Below, one piece after another: positions 23,925-32,948 of a stretch of 64,000 bases of DNA. Origin of the DNA: Mycobacterium sp. ACS4054 (GTDB lineage Bacteria; Actinomycetota; Actinomycetes; Mycobacteriales; Mycobacteriaceae). Location: NCBI RefSeq assembly GCF_001667275.1, contig NZ_LZHV01000060.1, positions 54,357 to 118,356 on the forward strand. Reading direction: 5' to 3'. A model generated the notes under the pieces. That model was not told the origin of the DNA. It did not search any database and saw only the letters and a program-made list of their open reading frames with translations. The first letter of the stretch is position 1, and every line of letters begins with the position of its first letter. The position numbers and the translations under genes are program-made.

Positions 23925-26845
23925 CGCGCTCGCGCCGCCACCGGGTCGTGGCGCGCTTGACCTGCCACCACCGGGTCGTCGTCTTCCCACAGCAGCAGCT
24001 GACGCACCGCGGGGCGCGGCCCATACGGCCGGAGCATGGCGCTGGCCGGGCGCGGGCGCACCCGCTGCGGCCACCAGAACCAGCGACCGAGAATCCTTGC
24101 GACAGAAGGGGTCATGAACGAGCGCACGATCAGCGTGTCGAACAGCAAACCGAGGCCGATCGTGGTGCCGATCTGGCCGAGCACCTGGAATCCGCTGAAC
24201 ACGAACGCACACATGGTGACGGCGAAGACGATGCCGGCGGAGGTGACCACCGATCCGGAGCCCGCCATCGCCCGGATGATGCCGGTGTTCAAGCCGGCGT
24301 GTATTTCTTCCTTGAATCGGGAGATCAGCAGCAGGTTGTAGTCGGACCCGACCGCCAGCAGCAGGATCACCGCCAGCGCGAGCACGACCCAGTACAGCTG
24401 GATGCCAAAGAGGTACTGCCACACCAGGACTGATAGCCCGAACGACGCACCCAACGACAGGGCCACCGTGCCGACGATGACCAGCGCGGCGATCAGGCTG
24501 CGCGTGATGATCATCATGATCAGCAGGATCAGGCTCAGCGCGGCGAACGCCACGATCATCAGGTCGTACTTGGCGCCGTCCTGAATGTCCTTGTACGTCG
24601 CGGCGGTCCCACCGAGATAGATTCCCGCGTCGGCCATCGGCGTGCCCTTGAGCGCCTCGTGCGCCGCCTTGGCCATGGGATCGATGTGCGAAATGCCCTC
24701 GGGCGTAGCCGGATCGCCTTCATGGGTGACGATCATGCGAGCGGCCTTGCCGTCCGGCGAGAGGAACAGCTTGAGCCCGCGCTTGAAGTCGGGGTTGTTG
24801 AAGACGTCGGGTGGTAGATAGAACGTGTCGTCGTTCTTGGCCGCGTCGAAGGCCCGCCCCAACGCCGTCGCGTTGTCGATCGCGGCGGCGGTCTGCGCGT
24901 AAATGCCGGACAGCGTGGCGTAATTGGCCAGCGTCAGATCACGATTGGTCTGCTGGCTGTCGATCTGCGGCGGTATCAGCGCCACCAGTTTGGGCTGCAG
25001 CGCGTCGAGCTGGTCGAGGGAGGCCGTGAGGTTTTCGAACTTCTCGGTGAGCTGGTCGATGCCGTCGAGCGCGTCGAAGAGCGAGCGAAACGCGAAGCAG
25101 ACCGGGATGTCGAAACAGTGCCGCTCCCAATAGAAGTAGCTGCGGACCGGCCGGAAGAAGTCGTCGAAATTCGCGATCTTGTCGCGCAGATCCTGGATCG
25201 TGCCGAGCGTGTCATGGAAGCTCTGCGTCTCGTCGTGGGTGGTGTTGGCGAGTTGCTGCTGCAATACGTATTGCTGCCTCAAGATGTTGATGGTCTTGTT
25301 CAACTCGTTGGCCTGCTTGAGGGCGTCGTTGGCCCGATCTTGTTGGTACGTCAGGTTTTCCTGCTGCGCCGCGCTGGAATTGCTGACCACGAACGCGAGC
25401 GAGCTGTGAACCAGTGGGGTGCCCAAGGGCCGGGTGATGGTCTGCACCTGCGCCACGCCGGGAACGTGGAACACCGCCTTGGCCACCTTGTCCAGGATGA
25501 GCATGCTTTCCGGATTGCGCATGTCGTGATCGGTTTCCACCATGAGCAATTCGGGCTCGAGCCGGGCCCGCGAGAAATGCTTCTCGGCCGCGGTGTACCC
25601 GATGTTGGCCGGCGCGCTGGCGGGCATGTAGGGACGGGTGTCGTAACTGGTCTTGTACCCGGGCAAGGCGATCAGCCCCACCAGCGCCAGCGCGCAGGCC
25701 GCGGCGAGCACGGCCCCGGGCCAGCGGACGATGGCGGTGCCGATCCGCCGCCAGCCGCGCGTTCTGATCGCCCGCTTGGGGTCGAAGATGCCGACCTTGG
25801 CGCCCAGGGTGAGGATGGCCGGCCCCAGGGTGAGCGCGGCGAAAAGCGCGACGACGATGCCAAGCGCGGCGGGGATGCCCAGGCTTTGGAAGTAGGGCAG
25901 CCGGGTGAAGCTCAGACAGGCGACCGCGCCGGCGACGGTGAGCCCGGAACCCAGCACGATGTGCGTCGTCCCGTGATACATGGTGTAGAAGGCCTTTTCG
26001 CGATCCTCACCGGTGCCACGCGCCTCCTGGTAGCGGCCCACGAAGAAGATCGCGTAGTCGGTTCCCGCGGCGATCACCAAGAGCGTCAACAGGTTCGTCG
26101 CGTAGGTCGACAACCCGATGACGCCGGCGTTTCCGAGAAACGCGACAAGGCCTCGGGCCGCGGACATCTCGATCAAGACCGTGGCGAGCACCAGCAGCGT
26201 GGTGAGGAACGATCGGTAAACGAAGAACAGCATCAGGGCGATCACGCCGACGGTGATCGCGGTGACTTTCGCGGTTCCCTTGCTGCCGACGTCGAACTGA
26301 TCGGAAATCAGCGGCGCCGCACCGGTCACATACGCCCTGACACCGGGCGGCGGCTTCAGGTGCTCGACGATGTCGCGCACCGCGCCGACACCCTCGTTGG
26401 CCAACGCCGAGCCCTGGTTGCCCGCGAGAAACAGCTGGACGTAGGCGGCCTTGCCGTCGCCGCTCTGCGACCCGGCCGCGGTCAGGGTGTCGCCCCAGAA
26501 GTCCTGCACGTGTTCGACGTGCTTCTTGTCCTGCTCGAGCCTGCGGACCAGTTCGTCGTAGAAGCGGTGCGCGTCCGCGCCGAGCGGCTGGTCACCTTCC
26601 AGCACGATCATCGCCGAACTGTCGGTGTCGAATTCGTGGAACTTCTCGCCGATGCGCTTGATCGCCTTGAGCGACGGTGCGTCGGGTGAGTTCAGCGCGA
26701 CGTTGTGGGTCTTGCCAACCTCTTCCAGCTGCGGCACCGCGATGTTCGTGATGGCGGCCAGCGCCACCCAGAAGAGCAGGATCGGCAAGGCCAGCCGGCG
26801 GATGCTGCGCGGGACGAAGCTCCGCGACTCTTGCTGGTCGCTCAT
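23921..26845 (-). CDS. MmpL-family RND transporter
   Basis: A 974-aa inner-membrane RND transporter of the MmpL4/5 size class. There are two blocks of membrane segments (residues about 18-40 plus 190-400, and 750-930) around two periplasmic loops. The proton-relay region appears as TYATNLLTLLVIAAGTDYAIFFVGRYQE and its second copy near VGSDYNLLLISRFKEE. MmpL proteins export lipids, siderophores or drugs. It overlaps mmpS by 4 bp. This tetR-mmpS-mmpL block is absent at this place in M. tuberculosis. Clofazimine/bedaquiline efflux or siderophore export are the known roles of its nearest relatives. Confidence 0.93.
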   Translation of the reverse strand: MSDQQESRSFVPRSIRRLALPILLFWVALAAITNIAVPQLEEVGKTHNVALNSPDAPSLKAIKRIGEKFHEFDTDSSAMIVLEGDQPLGADAHRFYDELVRRLEQDKKHVEHVQDFWGDTLTAAGSQSGDGKAAYVQLFLAGNQGSALANEGVGAVRDIVEHLKPPPGVRAYVTGAAPLISDQFDVGSKGTAKVTAITVGVIALMLFFVYRSFLTTLLVLATVLIEMSAARGLVAFLGNAGVIGLSTYATNLLTLLVIAAGTDYAIFFVGRYQEARGTGEDREKAFYTMYHGTTHIVLGSGLTVAGAVACLSFTRLPYFQSLGIPAALGIVVALFAALTLGPAILTLGAKVGIFDPKRAIRTRGWRRIGTAIVRWPGAVLAAACALALVGLIALPGYKTSYDTRPYMPASAPANIGYTAAEKHFSRARLEPELLMVETDHDMRNPESMLILDKVAKAVFHVPGVAQVQTITRPLGTPLVHSSLAFVVSNSSAAQQENLTYQQDRANDALKQANELNKTINILRQQYVLQQQLANTTHDETQSFHDTLGTIQDLRDKIANFDDFFRPVRSYFYWERHCFDIPVCFAFRSLFDALDGIDQLTEKFENLTASLDQLDALQPKLVALIPPQIDSQQTNRDLTLANYATLSGIYAQTAAAIDNATALGRAFDAAKNDDTFYLPPDVFNNPDFKRGLKLFLSPDGKAARMIVTHEGDPATPEGISHIDPMAKAAHEALKGTPMADAGIYLGGTAATYKDIQDGAKYDLMIVAFAALSLILLIMMIITRSLIAALVIVGTVALSLGASFGLSVLVWQYLFGIQLYWVVLALAVILLLAVGSDYNLLLISRFKEEIHAGLNTGIIRAMAGSGSVVTSAGIVFAVTMCAFVFSGFQVLGQIGTTIGLGLLFDTLIVRSFMTPSVARILGRWFWWPQRVRPRPASAMLRPYGPRPAVRQLLLWEDDDPVVAGQARHDPVAARAR

Positions 26846-27288
26846 CCGGACTTGTCCAGGCAGTAGGTGTAGGCGTCGACTTTGTCAACGGTGCGTTGGT
26901 CTTTCACCTCGCCGTTGACGGTGATGCGGCAGCCGAGGGTGTCGCCGTTGCCCTGCGCGACGACGTTGCCGAGGACGGCCGGCTCCGTCGTGGTGATGGT
27001 GAACGACCACGGCAGCGTCGCGTCCTTGACTTGCTGGGGCTGGGCGTTGACATCAAGGTAGTTGATGGTCGCGGTCGCGCCGGGCGCGCCGAAGACCTCC
27101 AGCACCACCCGTTTGGGGTTGAACGGAACGATCTCGTTCGACAGGCCGCTGTTGGCCGACGTGGTGTCGTGCGAGCCGAAGATTCCGTGCAGGCGGTAGA
27201 TGGCGAACCCGGCGAGCGCGACGACCAACACCGCGACCAGCACCATCCACCCTCGCCTGACCAGTGAGGTCACCGAAATCCCCTTCAC
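26842..27288 (-). CDS. MmpS-family accessory protein
   Basis: A 148-aa single-pass membrane protein. A membrane segment lies at about residues 14-33 (MVLVAVLVVALAGFAIY), followed by a periplasmic beta-rich domain ending in the conserved VNGEVKDQRTVDKVDAYTYC. That ending closely resembles MmpS4/MmpS5. It pairs with the adjacent MmpL as the periplasmic adaptor. The start is the GTG at 27288. A promoter with an embedded palindrome lies 87-109 bp upstream. Confidence 0.93.
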   Translation of the reverse strand: MKGISVTSLVRRGWMVLVAVLVVALAGFAIYRLHGIFGSHDTTSANSGLSNEIVPFNPKRVVLEVFGAPGATATINYLDVNAQPQQVKDATLPWSFTITTTEPAVLGNVVAQGNGDTLGCRITVNGEVKDQRTVDKVDAYTYCLDKSG

Positions 27289-27374
27289 CCGTTCACCTTT
27301 CGATCATCGGGCGACCAGATCACCCCCGGCGCGACGGCGGCTGCCGGCGGGCCGGGCGTGATCAACAGCTATGA

Positions 27375-27403
27375 CAGTACGGTACTGGACCGTACTGCAC
27401 AAG
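27375..27403 (-). promoter_or_regulatory. mmpS-mmpL promoter with TetR-type operator
   Basis: A perfect 9-bp inverted repeat CAGTACGGT-N5-ACCGTACTG spans 27375-27397. On the minus strand a -35-like TTGTGC and a -10 TACTGT, 17 bases apart, bracket and overlap the palindrome. A repressor bound here would block RNA polymerase. The neighbouring TetR protein is the obvious candidate. Confidence 0.8.
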
Positions 27404-27445
27404 AGACGCGCGCGTACACATTCCGCCTCGGCGGTTAACGCGCGG

Positions 27446-28042
27446 TTACCCCTTGGTTCTGGTCAAACCCGGGATGAGAAACCCGTCCACAAGCGCTTGG
27501 ACGGTGCGGCGGGTGGGCGGCCGGCCGGGAATGATGGACCGGAAGATCAGATAGCCGGGCAACAGATCCCACAGCTCGTCGCTGATCACGTCCTCGGTGA
27601 TCTCACCGCGATCGACGGCTTGACGCAGCACGTGTTGAATCAACGCCTTGCGCTGCTTGAGGAATTGCTCCTGCATGGCCTCGTTGAGCGCCGGGTGCCG
27701 CGACACCTCGACCATCACCGCGCGGATGGTGCTGGCGTGCTCGCGGCCATGCTGACCACACGTCTCCCCCAGGCTCAGCAGGTCGCCGCGCAGCGTGCCG
27801 GTGTTGGGCGCGACGGCGACCAGGCGGACCCCTTCGGTGAAGGCGGCCAACACCAATTCGGCCTTCGAGGACCAGCGCCGATACACGGTGGCCTTGCTCG
27901 CGTGGGCGGCGGCGGCGACGGCGTCGATCGTCAGCTGGTCATAGCCGTGTTCCTGCAGCAGGCGCAGCGTCACCGCCAGAATCTCGCCCTCGCGGGGCGA
28001 CCACGGTGACGTCTGCGCGTACGCCTCGGCCGTCTGCGTCAT
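27446..28042 (-). CDS. TetR-family regulator, probable repressor of mmpS-mmpL
   Basis: A 198-aa TetR protein. Its N-terminal helix-turn-helix is LTIDAVAAAAHASKATVYRRW, with SKAELVLAAF completing the family motif. The C-terminal ligand domain is variable (EQFLKQRKALIQHVLRQAVDRG). It lies directly upstream of mmpS on the same strand with 157 bp between, which hold the palindromic operator. TetR regulators control MmpS5-MmpL5-type pumps in M. avium and M. abscessus, where mutations raise efflux; the same role is inferred here. The ATG is at 28042. Confidence 0.88.
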   Translation of the reverse strand: MTQTAEAYAQTSPWSPREGEILAVTLRLLQEHGYDQLTIDAVAAAAHASKATVYRRWSSKAELVLAAFTEGVRLVAVAPNTGTLRGDLLSLGETCGQHGREHASTIRAVMVEVSRHPALNEAMQEQFLKQRKALIQHVLRQAVDRGEITEDVISDELWDLLPGYLIFRSIIPGRPPTRRTVQALVDGFLIPGLTRTKG

Positions 28043-28109
28043 AGCGCCCACGATAGGACTGCCGGGGCGATGCGGGCTAATTATCGCCGGATGGCCGTGC
28101 GGGCCCGGG

Positions 28110-30191
28110 TTAGTCCGCCGGGGTTTTCGGCGGCCCCTCGGCCAACAGCTTGCGGAAACCGTCCTCGTCGAGGACCGGCACGCCGAGCTCGACCGCCTTG
28201 TCGTACTTGGAGCCCGGCGAGTCGCCGGCGACGACGTAGTCGGTCTTCTTCGACACCGAACCGGCGGCCTTCCCGCCGCGCGCGATGATCGCCTCCTTGG
28301 CTTCGTCACGCGAGAAACCGGTCAGTGAGCCGGTGACGACGACGGTCAGCCCTTCCAGGGTGCGGGCCACGCTGGCGTCGCGCTCGTCGGCCATCCGCAC
28401 CCCCGCGGCCCGCCACTTGTCGACGATCGCGCGATGCCAGTCGACGGTGAACCACTCGGTGAGCGCGGCGGCAATTGTCGGGCCGACACCCTCGACCGCG
28501 GCCAGCTGCTCGGTGGACGCCGACATGATCGCGTCCAGGCTGCCGAACTCGGTGGCCAGGGCGCGCGCGGCAGTCGGCCCGACGTGGCGGATGGACAGCG
28601 CCACCAGCACGCGCCACAACGCCACCGCCTTGGCCTTGTCCAGGTTGTCGAGCAGCCGCCTGCCGTTGGCGGACAGGGCGCCGGCCTTGGTGCGGAACAG
28701 CTCGGTGCGCAACAGGTCGTCCTCGGTGAGGGTGAATAGGTCCCCCTCGTCGGCGATCACCCCGGCCTTGAGCAGCGCGATGGCCGCCTCGTAGCCGAGC
28801 CCCTCGATGTCGAACGCGCCCCGACCGGCGACGTGAAAGACGCGCTCCCGCAGCTGCGCCGGGCAGGACCGAGCGTTGGGACACCGGATGTCGGCGTCGC
28901 CCTCCTTGGCGGGGGCCAGCGTCGTGCCGCATTCGGGACACGTTGTGGGCATGACGAATTCGCGTTCGGACCCGTCCCTCAGGTCGACGACGGGGCCGAG
29001 CACCTCGGGGATCACGTCACCGGCCTTGCGGATCATCACGGTGTCGCCGATCAGCACCCCCTTGCGCTTGACCTCGGCGGCGTTGTGCAGGGTGGCCAGG
29101 CCCACCGTCGACCCGGCGACCTTGACGGGCGTCATGAACGCGAACGGCGTGACGCGGCCGGTGCGCCCGACGTTCACGCGGATGTCGAGCAGCTTGGTCT
29201 GGGCTTCCTGCGGCGGGTACTTGTACGCGACCGCCCACCGCGGCGCCCGGGATGTCGTCCCCAGCCGGCGCTGCAGCGTGAAGTCGTCGACTTTGATCAC
29301 CACGCCGTCGATTTCGTGCGCCAGGTCGTAGCGCTGCTCGCCCCAGTAGGCGATCCGCTCTTCGACCGCGGCCAGGCCGTGCACCCGCGTCGTCTGCTCG
29401 GCTACCGGCAGTCCCCAGGCCTTCAGCGCCGTGTAGGCCTCGTGCAGGGTTTTCGGCGAGAACCCGTCGGTGCGGCCGACGCCGTGGCAGATCATCCGCA
29501 GCCGGCGCCGGGCGGTGACCGCCGGGTTCTTCTGGCGCAGCGACCCGGCCGCGCTGTTGCGCGGATTGGCAAACGGCGCCTTGCCGTCCTCGACCAGGCT
29601 GGCGTTGAGGGCCTCGAAATCGGCGAGCAGGAAGAACACCTCGCCACGCACCTCGAGCACCGCGGGAATCGGGAAGTCGTCACTGGCGCTGAGCCGTTCG
29701 GGCACGTCGTCGATGGTGCGCGCGTTGAGGGTCACGTCCTCGCCCACCCGTCCGTCGCCGCGCGTGGCGGCGCGTTCCAGCCGGCCGTCGCGATACACCA
29801 GCGACAACGCGACGCCGTCGATCTTGAGTTCGCACAGGTAGTGCGGGTCGCGGCCGATCTCGTTCTCGACGCGGTTGCTCCAGGCGATCAGCTCGTCGCG
29901 GTCGAAGACGTCATCGAGGCTCAGCATCCGCTCGAGGTGCTCGGCCTCGGTGAAGTCGGTGGCGAAGCCGGCCCCACCGACCAGTTGCGTCGGGGAATCC
30001 GGGACGCGCAGCTCGGGATGACGATCCTCAAGCGCGACAAGGTCGTTGAACATCTTGTCGAATTCGGCGTCGGAGACGATCGGAGCGTCCTTGACGTAGT
30101 AGCGGAACTGGTGTTCGCGGACCGCACCGGCCAGTTCCTGCCACTTGCGCCGAACCTCGGGTGACACCGGATCAGCTTGTGGCGAGCTCAC
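28110..30191 (-). CDS. ligA: NAD-dependent DNA ligase LigA
   Basis: A 693-aa replicative ligase that seals nicks using NAD+. Domain order: Ia NAD-binding domain (FRYYVKDAPIVSDAEFDKMF), nucleotidyltransferase with the adenylated Lys in CELKIDGVALSLVYRDGR, OB fold, a C4 zinc finger (TCPECGTTL and CPNARSCPAQ), helix-hairpin-helix repeats, and a C-terminal BRCT domain (LEGLTVVVTGSLTGFSRDEA). The start is a GTG at 30191. It corresponds to Rv3014c. Confidence 0.98.
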   Translation of the reverse strand: MSSPQADPVSPEVRRKWQELAGAVREHQFRYYVKDAPIVSDAEFDKMFNDLVALEDRHPELRVPDSPTQLVGGAGFATDFTEAEHLERMLSLDDVFDRDELIAWSNRVENEIGRDPHYLCELKIDGVALSLVYRDGRLERAATRGDGRVGEDVTLNARTIDDVPERLSASDDFPIPAVLEVRGEVFFLLADFEALNASLVEDGKAPFANPRNSAAGSLRQKNPAVTARRRLRMICHGVGRTDGFSPKTLHEAYTALKAWGLPVAEQTTRVHGLAAVEERIAYWGEQRYDLAHEIDGVVIKVDDFTLQRRLGTTSRAPRWAVAYKYPPQEAQTKLLDIRVNVGRTGRVTPFAFMTPVKVAGSTVGLATLHNAAEVKRKGVLIGDTVMIRKAGDVIPEVLGPVVDLRDGSEREFVMPTTCPECGTTLAPAKEGDADIRCPNARSCPAQLRERVFHVAGRGAFDIEGLGYEAAIALLKAGVIADEGDLFTLTEDDLLRTELFRTKAGALSANGRRLLDNLDKAKAVALWRVLVALSIRHVGPTAARALATEFGSLDAIMSASTEQLAAVEGVGPTIAAALTEWFTVDWHRAIVDKWRAAGVRMADERDASVARTLEGLTVVVTGSLTGFSRDEAKEAIIARGGKAAGSVSKKTDYVVAGDSPGSKYDKAVELGVPVLDEDGFRKLLAEGPPKTPAD

Positions 30192-30244
30192 CCTCGCAGG
30201 CTATCCGAGGCCGCCGACACCACGCCCGCAAGGCGGCCCGAAAC

Positions 30245-31132
30245 TCAGGTCGCCGGTTCGGTCTTGTCCGGGAAACCGCCGAATGGAACTTCCACGCCTT
30301 TTTGAATTGACAAAGCGGCAGCCTGAATCAGCAAAGCAACACTGAGCACGCCGACCCATATCCAGGCCTCGCCCGGACTGATATGCGTGGCGGTGTTCGC
30401 GTAGCGCAATTTCACGACCGACCGCACCATCACGGCGGCGACCACGACCACCGTGATGTACGGGACGGTCGTTCGGAATTGTCGCGCGAAGCGGCCGACG
30501 GGTTCTTCCGAACGCCGCCTGTTGATCCCGAGGAACCACGCGACCGCGCCGACGAATCCGACCGCCAGCGGTATCGGAATCGCGAGCCGCACGGCCCAAT
30601 CCCACAGCGGCTGCAGCGGTTGGTGTTTGTCCGGATCACCCAGCGCCAGCGCCAGGTGTGTGAGCGTGTCTTCGACGAGGAACACCGAAATGGGCGGAAC
30701 GAGCACCACCAGAACGAATACGCAGTGCTTGGCGAGCACGCCCGCCGAGCCCGAGAAGAACTGCACGATCGCGTTGAGCAGCATGTAGATGGAGGCGGCG
30801 AACGAGACAGCGGTGAGCACCTCCGCCGACGCGGCCCGTCCCTCGGTCAGCGAGCATCCGCTTTCGCCGGCCAGCAAGGCGTATCGCAGGGTGGTCAGAA
30901 ACAGGCCCAGAAACGCACAGACCAAGGCGATTCCCACTTGCGTCTCGTGCTCGACCTCACGCGGCTCCAGCGGACGACCCTCGCCGCGGCGCCGGTAGGC
31001 GCGATCGATTACGAGATTTATGACGACGAAGGCAAACCCGGCGAGGATGCCGGTGAATTGCGCGTAACTGCGGGCGACGATCGATACGTCAAAGCCCGTC
31101 CAAAGGGTGCAGGAGTCCGCAAGTTCGCTCAT
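30245..31132 (-). CDS. uncharacterised multi-pass membrane protein
   Basis: A 295-aa protein I do not recognise. It has about seven hydrophobic segments: AQFTGILAGFAFVVINLVID, VGIALVCAFLGLFLTTLRY, SFAASIYMLLNAIVQFF, HCVFVLVVLVPPISVFL, LAIPIPLAVGFVGAVAWF, VPYITVVVVAAVMV and WIWVGVLSVALLIQAAAL. No catalytic motif is seen. It has no counterpart between ligA and the MetE-like gene in M. tuberculosis. Two ATGs, at 31138 and 31132, are possible starts; the second gives MSELADSCTLW. It looks expressed on its own. Confidence 0.75.
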   Translation of the reverse strand: MSELADSCTLWTGFDVSIVARSYAQFTGILAGFAFVVINLVIDRAYRRRGEGRPLEPREVEHETQVGIALVCAFLGLFLTTLRYALLAGESGCSLTEGRAASAEVLTAVSFAASIYMLLNAIVQFFSGSAGVLAKHCVFVLVVLVPPISVFLVEDTLTHLALALGDPDKHQPLQPLWDWAVRLAIPIPLAVGFVGAVAWFLGINRRRSEEPVGRFARQFRTTVPYITVVVVAAVMVRSVVKLRYANTATHISPGEAWIWVGVLSVALLIQAAALSIQKGVEVPFGGFPDKTEPAT

Positions 31133-31191
31133 GACCATTGTCGAGATGGTAGTCGCCGCGTGTTTGCTGGCGATCGGTTTTCAAGCGATGG

Positions 31192-32205
31192 CTAAATGGC
31201 GTCGGGGTCCTGCGCGAACGCCTCCGCCGCCCGGCGGGCCAGCCCGATCGCCAGGCGGGCCCACTCGGGCGTCGCGCCGGCCAGACCACACGCGGGGGTG
31301 ACGCCGATGCGGTCGCGCAGCGCCGAGCGCGCGAAGCCAAGGCGATCCGTCACCGCCACCAGCGCGGCGGCCACCTCTTCGGCCGACGGCCGCCGCGGCG
31401 GAGCGCTGGCGGCGACCACGCCCAGCATCACCGCGCGACCCGATTCGACGAAGGCGGCGATGCCATCGAGATCCGCCGCGGCCAGGGTGGCCGCGTCCAC
31501 CGAAACGGCACCGAAGCTGCTGTCCCGCAACATGTTCCACGGCAACTCCGGCGCGCAGCAATGTAACAGCACCTCGCCTCCCACCGTTCCGACGCAGTCG
31601 TCGAGCAGGGCGAGGGCCACCGCCTCGTCCAGCGGCGCCACCGGGCTCAGCGCCGTCACACCGGCCAGCCGTCCGCCCAGTGCGATCGGCAGCGAGGGCT
31701 CGTCGAATTGCACCACCACCGGCGTCTCGAGCCGGCGGGCCAGTGCCGCGCGGTGGGCGGCGACGCCTTCGGCCAACGACGCCGCCAGATCGCGCACGGC
31801 GCCGGGGTCGGTGATCGCCCGATGGCCGTTGGCCAGCTCGAGTTCGGCCGCCAGCGTGATCGGTCCCGGAGCCTGCACCTTGACCACGCGGTCGCCGCCG
31901 CGCAGGCCGGCCACCTCCCAGGCCTCTTCCAGCGCGTCCATGTCCTCGTCGAGCAGGCTGACGGCGCGGCGGGTGACCGCGCCGGGCCGAGCGGCGACGC
32001 GGTAGCCGCGCGGCACGGTATCGATCGCCACGTCGACGAGCAGCGCACCGGCCCGGCCGAGCGTGTCCGCGCCGACGCCTCGGGCGGGCAGCTCGACGAT
32101 GTGAGCCAGCCCGCCGGCCAACTCGCCGACGACGACTTCGGCGGCCTCCCGTGGCGCGCTGCCGGGCCAGGATCCGACTCCACTAGCCGTCGCGAAAACA
32201 CTCAC
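31192..32205 (-). CDS. cobalamin-independent methionine synthase-like protein (MetE C-domain type)
   Basis: A 337-aa protein with the UROD/MetE-like barrel, matching Rv3015c in length. The zinc-ligand region of MetE appears as EVLLHCCAPELPWNML, and the C-terminal CGL of VTPACGLAGATPEWA fits the last cysteine ligand. It lacks the N-terminal half of true MetE, so it is not an ordinary methyltetrahydrofolate-triglutamate enzyme and its methyl donor is unknown. The GTG at 32205 gives VSVFATASGVGSWPG, with the family GS.P start. It is divergent from lpqA. Confidence 0.8.
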   Translation of the reverse strand: MSVFATASGVGSWPGSAPREAAEVVVGELAGGLAHIVELPARGVGADTLGRAGALLVDVAIDTVPRGYRVAARPGAVTRRAVSLLDEDMDALEEAWEVAGLRGGDRVVKVQAPGPITLAAELELANGHRAITDPGAVRDLAASLAEGVAAHRAALARRLETPVVVQFDEPSLPIALGGRLAGVTALSPVAPLDEAVALALLDDCVGTVGGEVLLHCCAPELPWNMLRDSSFGAVSVDAATLAAADLDGIAAFVESGRAVMLGVVAASAPPRRPSAEEVAAALVAVTDRLGFARSALRDRIGVTPACGLAGATPEWARLAIGLARRAAEAFAQDPDAI

Positions 32206-32303
32206 CGGCCCAACCGTATTCGACACCACCCCGGCCGGGGTCCGCCAGGGGGTGCGTGCCGTAGGACGGCACGGGTAGGTTCGACGCAAGAAGGGTGCGG
32301 AAC

Positions 32304-32948
32304 ATGTCGCGGATGGCGAGATCGGCACGGCCGCTGCTGATATGCGGGGCCGTGGTGCTGGCTGCGGCATGCACCCGGGTGACCGACGGCGCGGCGGTGG
32401 CCGGATTCGGTTTCCCGCGCCGGGACGTGCAGGGGATCAACGTCGACACCATCCTGTTGGACCAGTCGCGGATGCGCGCGATCACCGGCGCGGGCGATCA
32501 CCTGACGATCATCCCCTCGATGGACGGCACCCGCCCGGTGGACATCGAGGCGCTCGCCGGCACCACGCCGCGCGAATGCCGGTTCATCTATGCCGAGACG
32601 GCGACGTTCGGGCCCGACGTCGAGGAGTTCCACAAGACGACCTTCCAGGACCCGCCCGACGGCGCGCTGATCTCTGAAGGTGCCGCCGCCTACCGGGACG
32701 TCGACATCGCACAGCGCGCGTTCGGCGCGCTGGTGACCACGGTCGGGGATTGCGCGAACGGCTCCGACGGACAGCAATACGTCGGCGACTGGAAGGCCGA
32801 CGGCGGTTCGCTACACCTGCGGCCGGGCGGATGCGGCCGCGACTACCGGCTGCGGTCGGTGGCCATCCTGGAGGTCACCTTCTGCGGCTTCGCGCAATCG
32901 GTGTCCGACATCGTGATGACGAACATCGTGGCGAACATGCCGTCCTAA
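32304..32948 (+). CDS. lpqA: lipoprotein LpqA, PknH-like sensor domain
   Basis: A 214-aa secreted lipoprotein. Its signal peptide ends in the lipobox LAAAC. The extracellular domain resembles the PknH/sensor fold of mycobacteria, with paired cysteines (CRFIYAETATFG, VGDCANGSDGQQ, CGRDYRLRSVAILEVTFCGFA) and a C-terminal helix DIVMTNIVANM. The ATG at 32304 is chosen because AGAAGG lies eight bases upstream; a GTG at 32295 is the alternative. The stop overlaps the convergent mnmA stop by 4 bp. The ESX and PE/PPE genes (Rv3017c-Rv3022c) that follow lpqA in M. tuberculosis are absent. Confidence 0.88.
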   Translation: MSRMARSARPLLICGAVVLAAACTRVTDGAAVAGFGFPRRDVQGINVDTILLDQSRMRAITGAGDHLTIIPSMDGTRPVDIEALAGTTPRECRFIYAETATFGPDVEEFHKTTFQDPPDGALISEGAAAYRDVDIAQRAFGALVTTVGDCANGSDGQQYVGDWKADGGSLHLRPGGCGRDYRLRSVAILEVTFCGFAQSVSDIVMTNIVANMPS

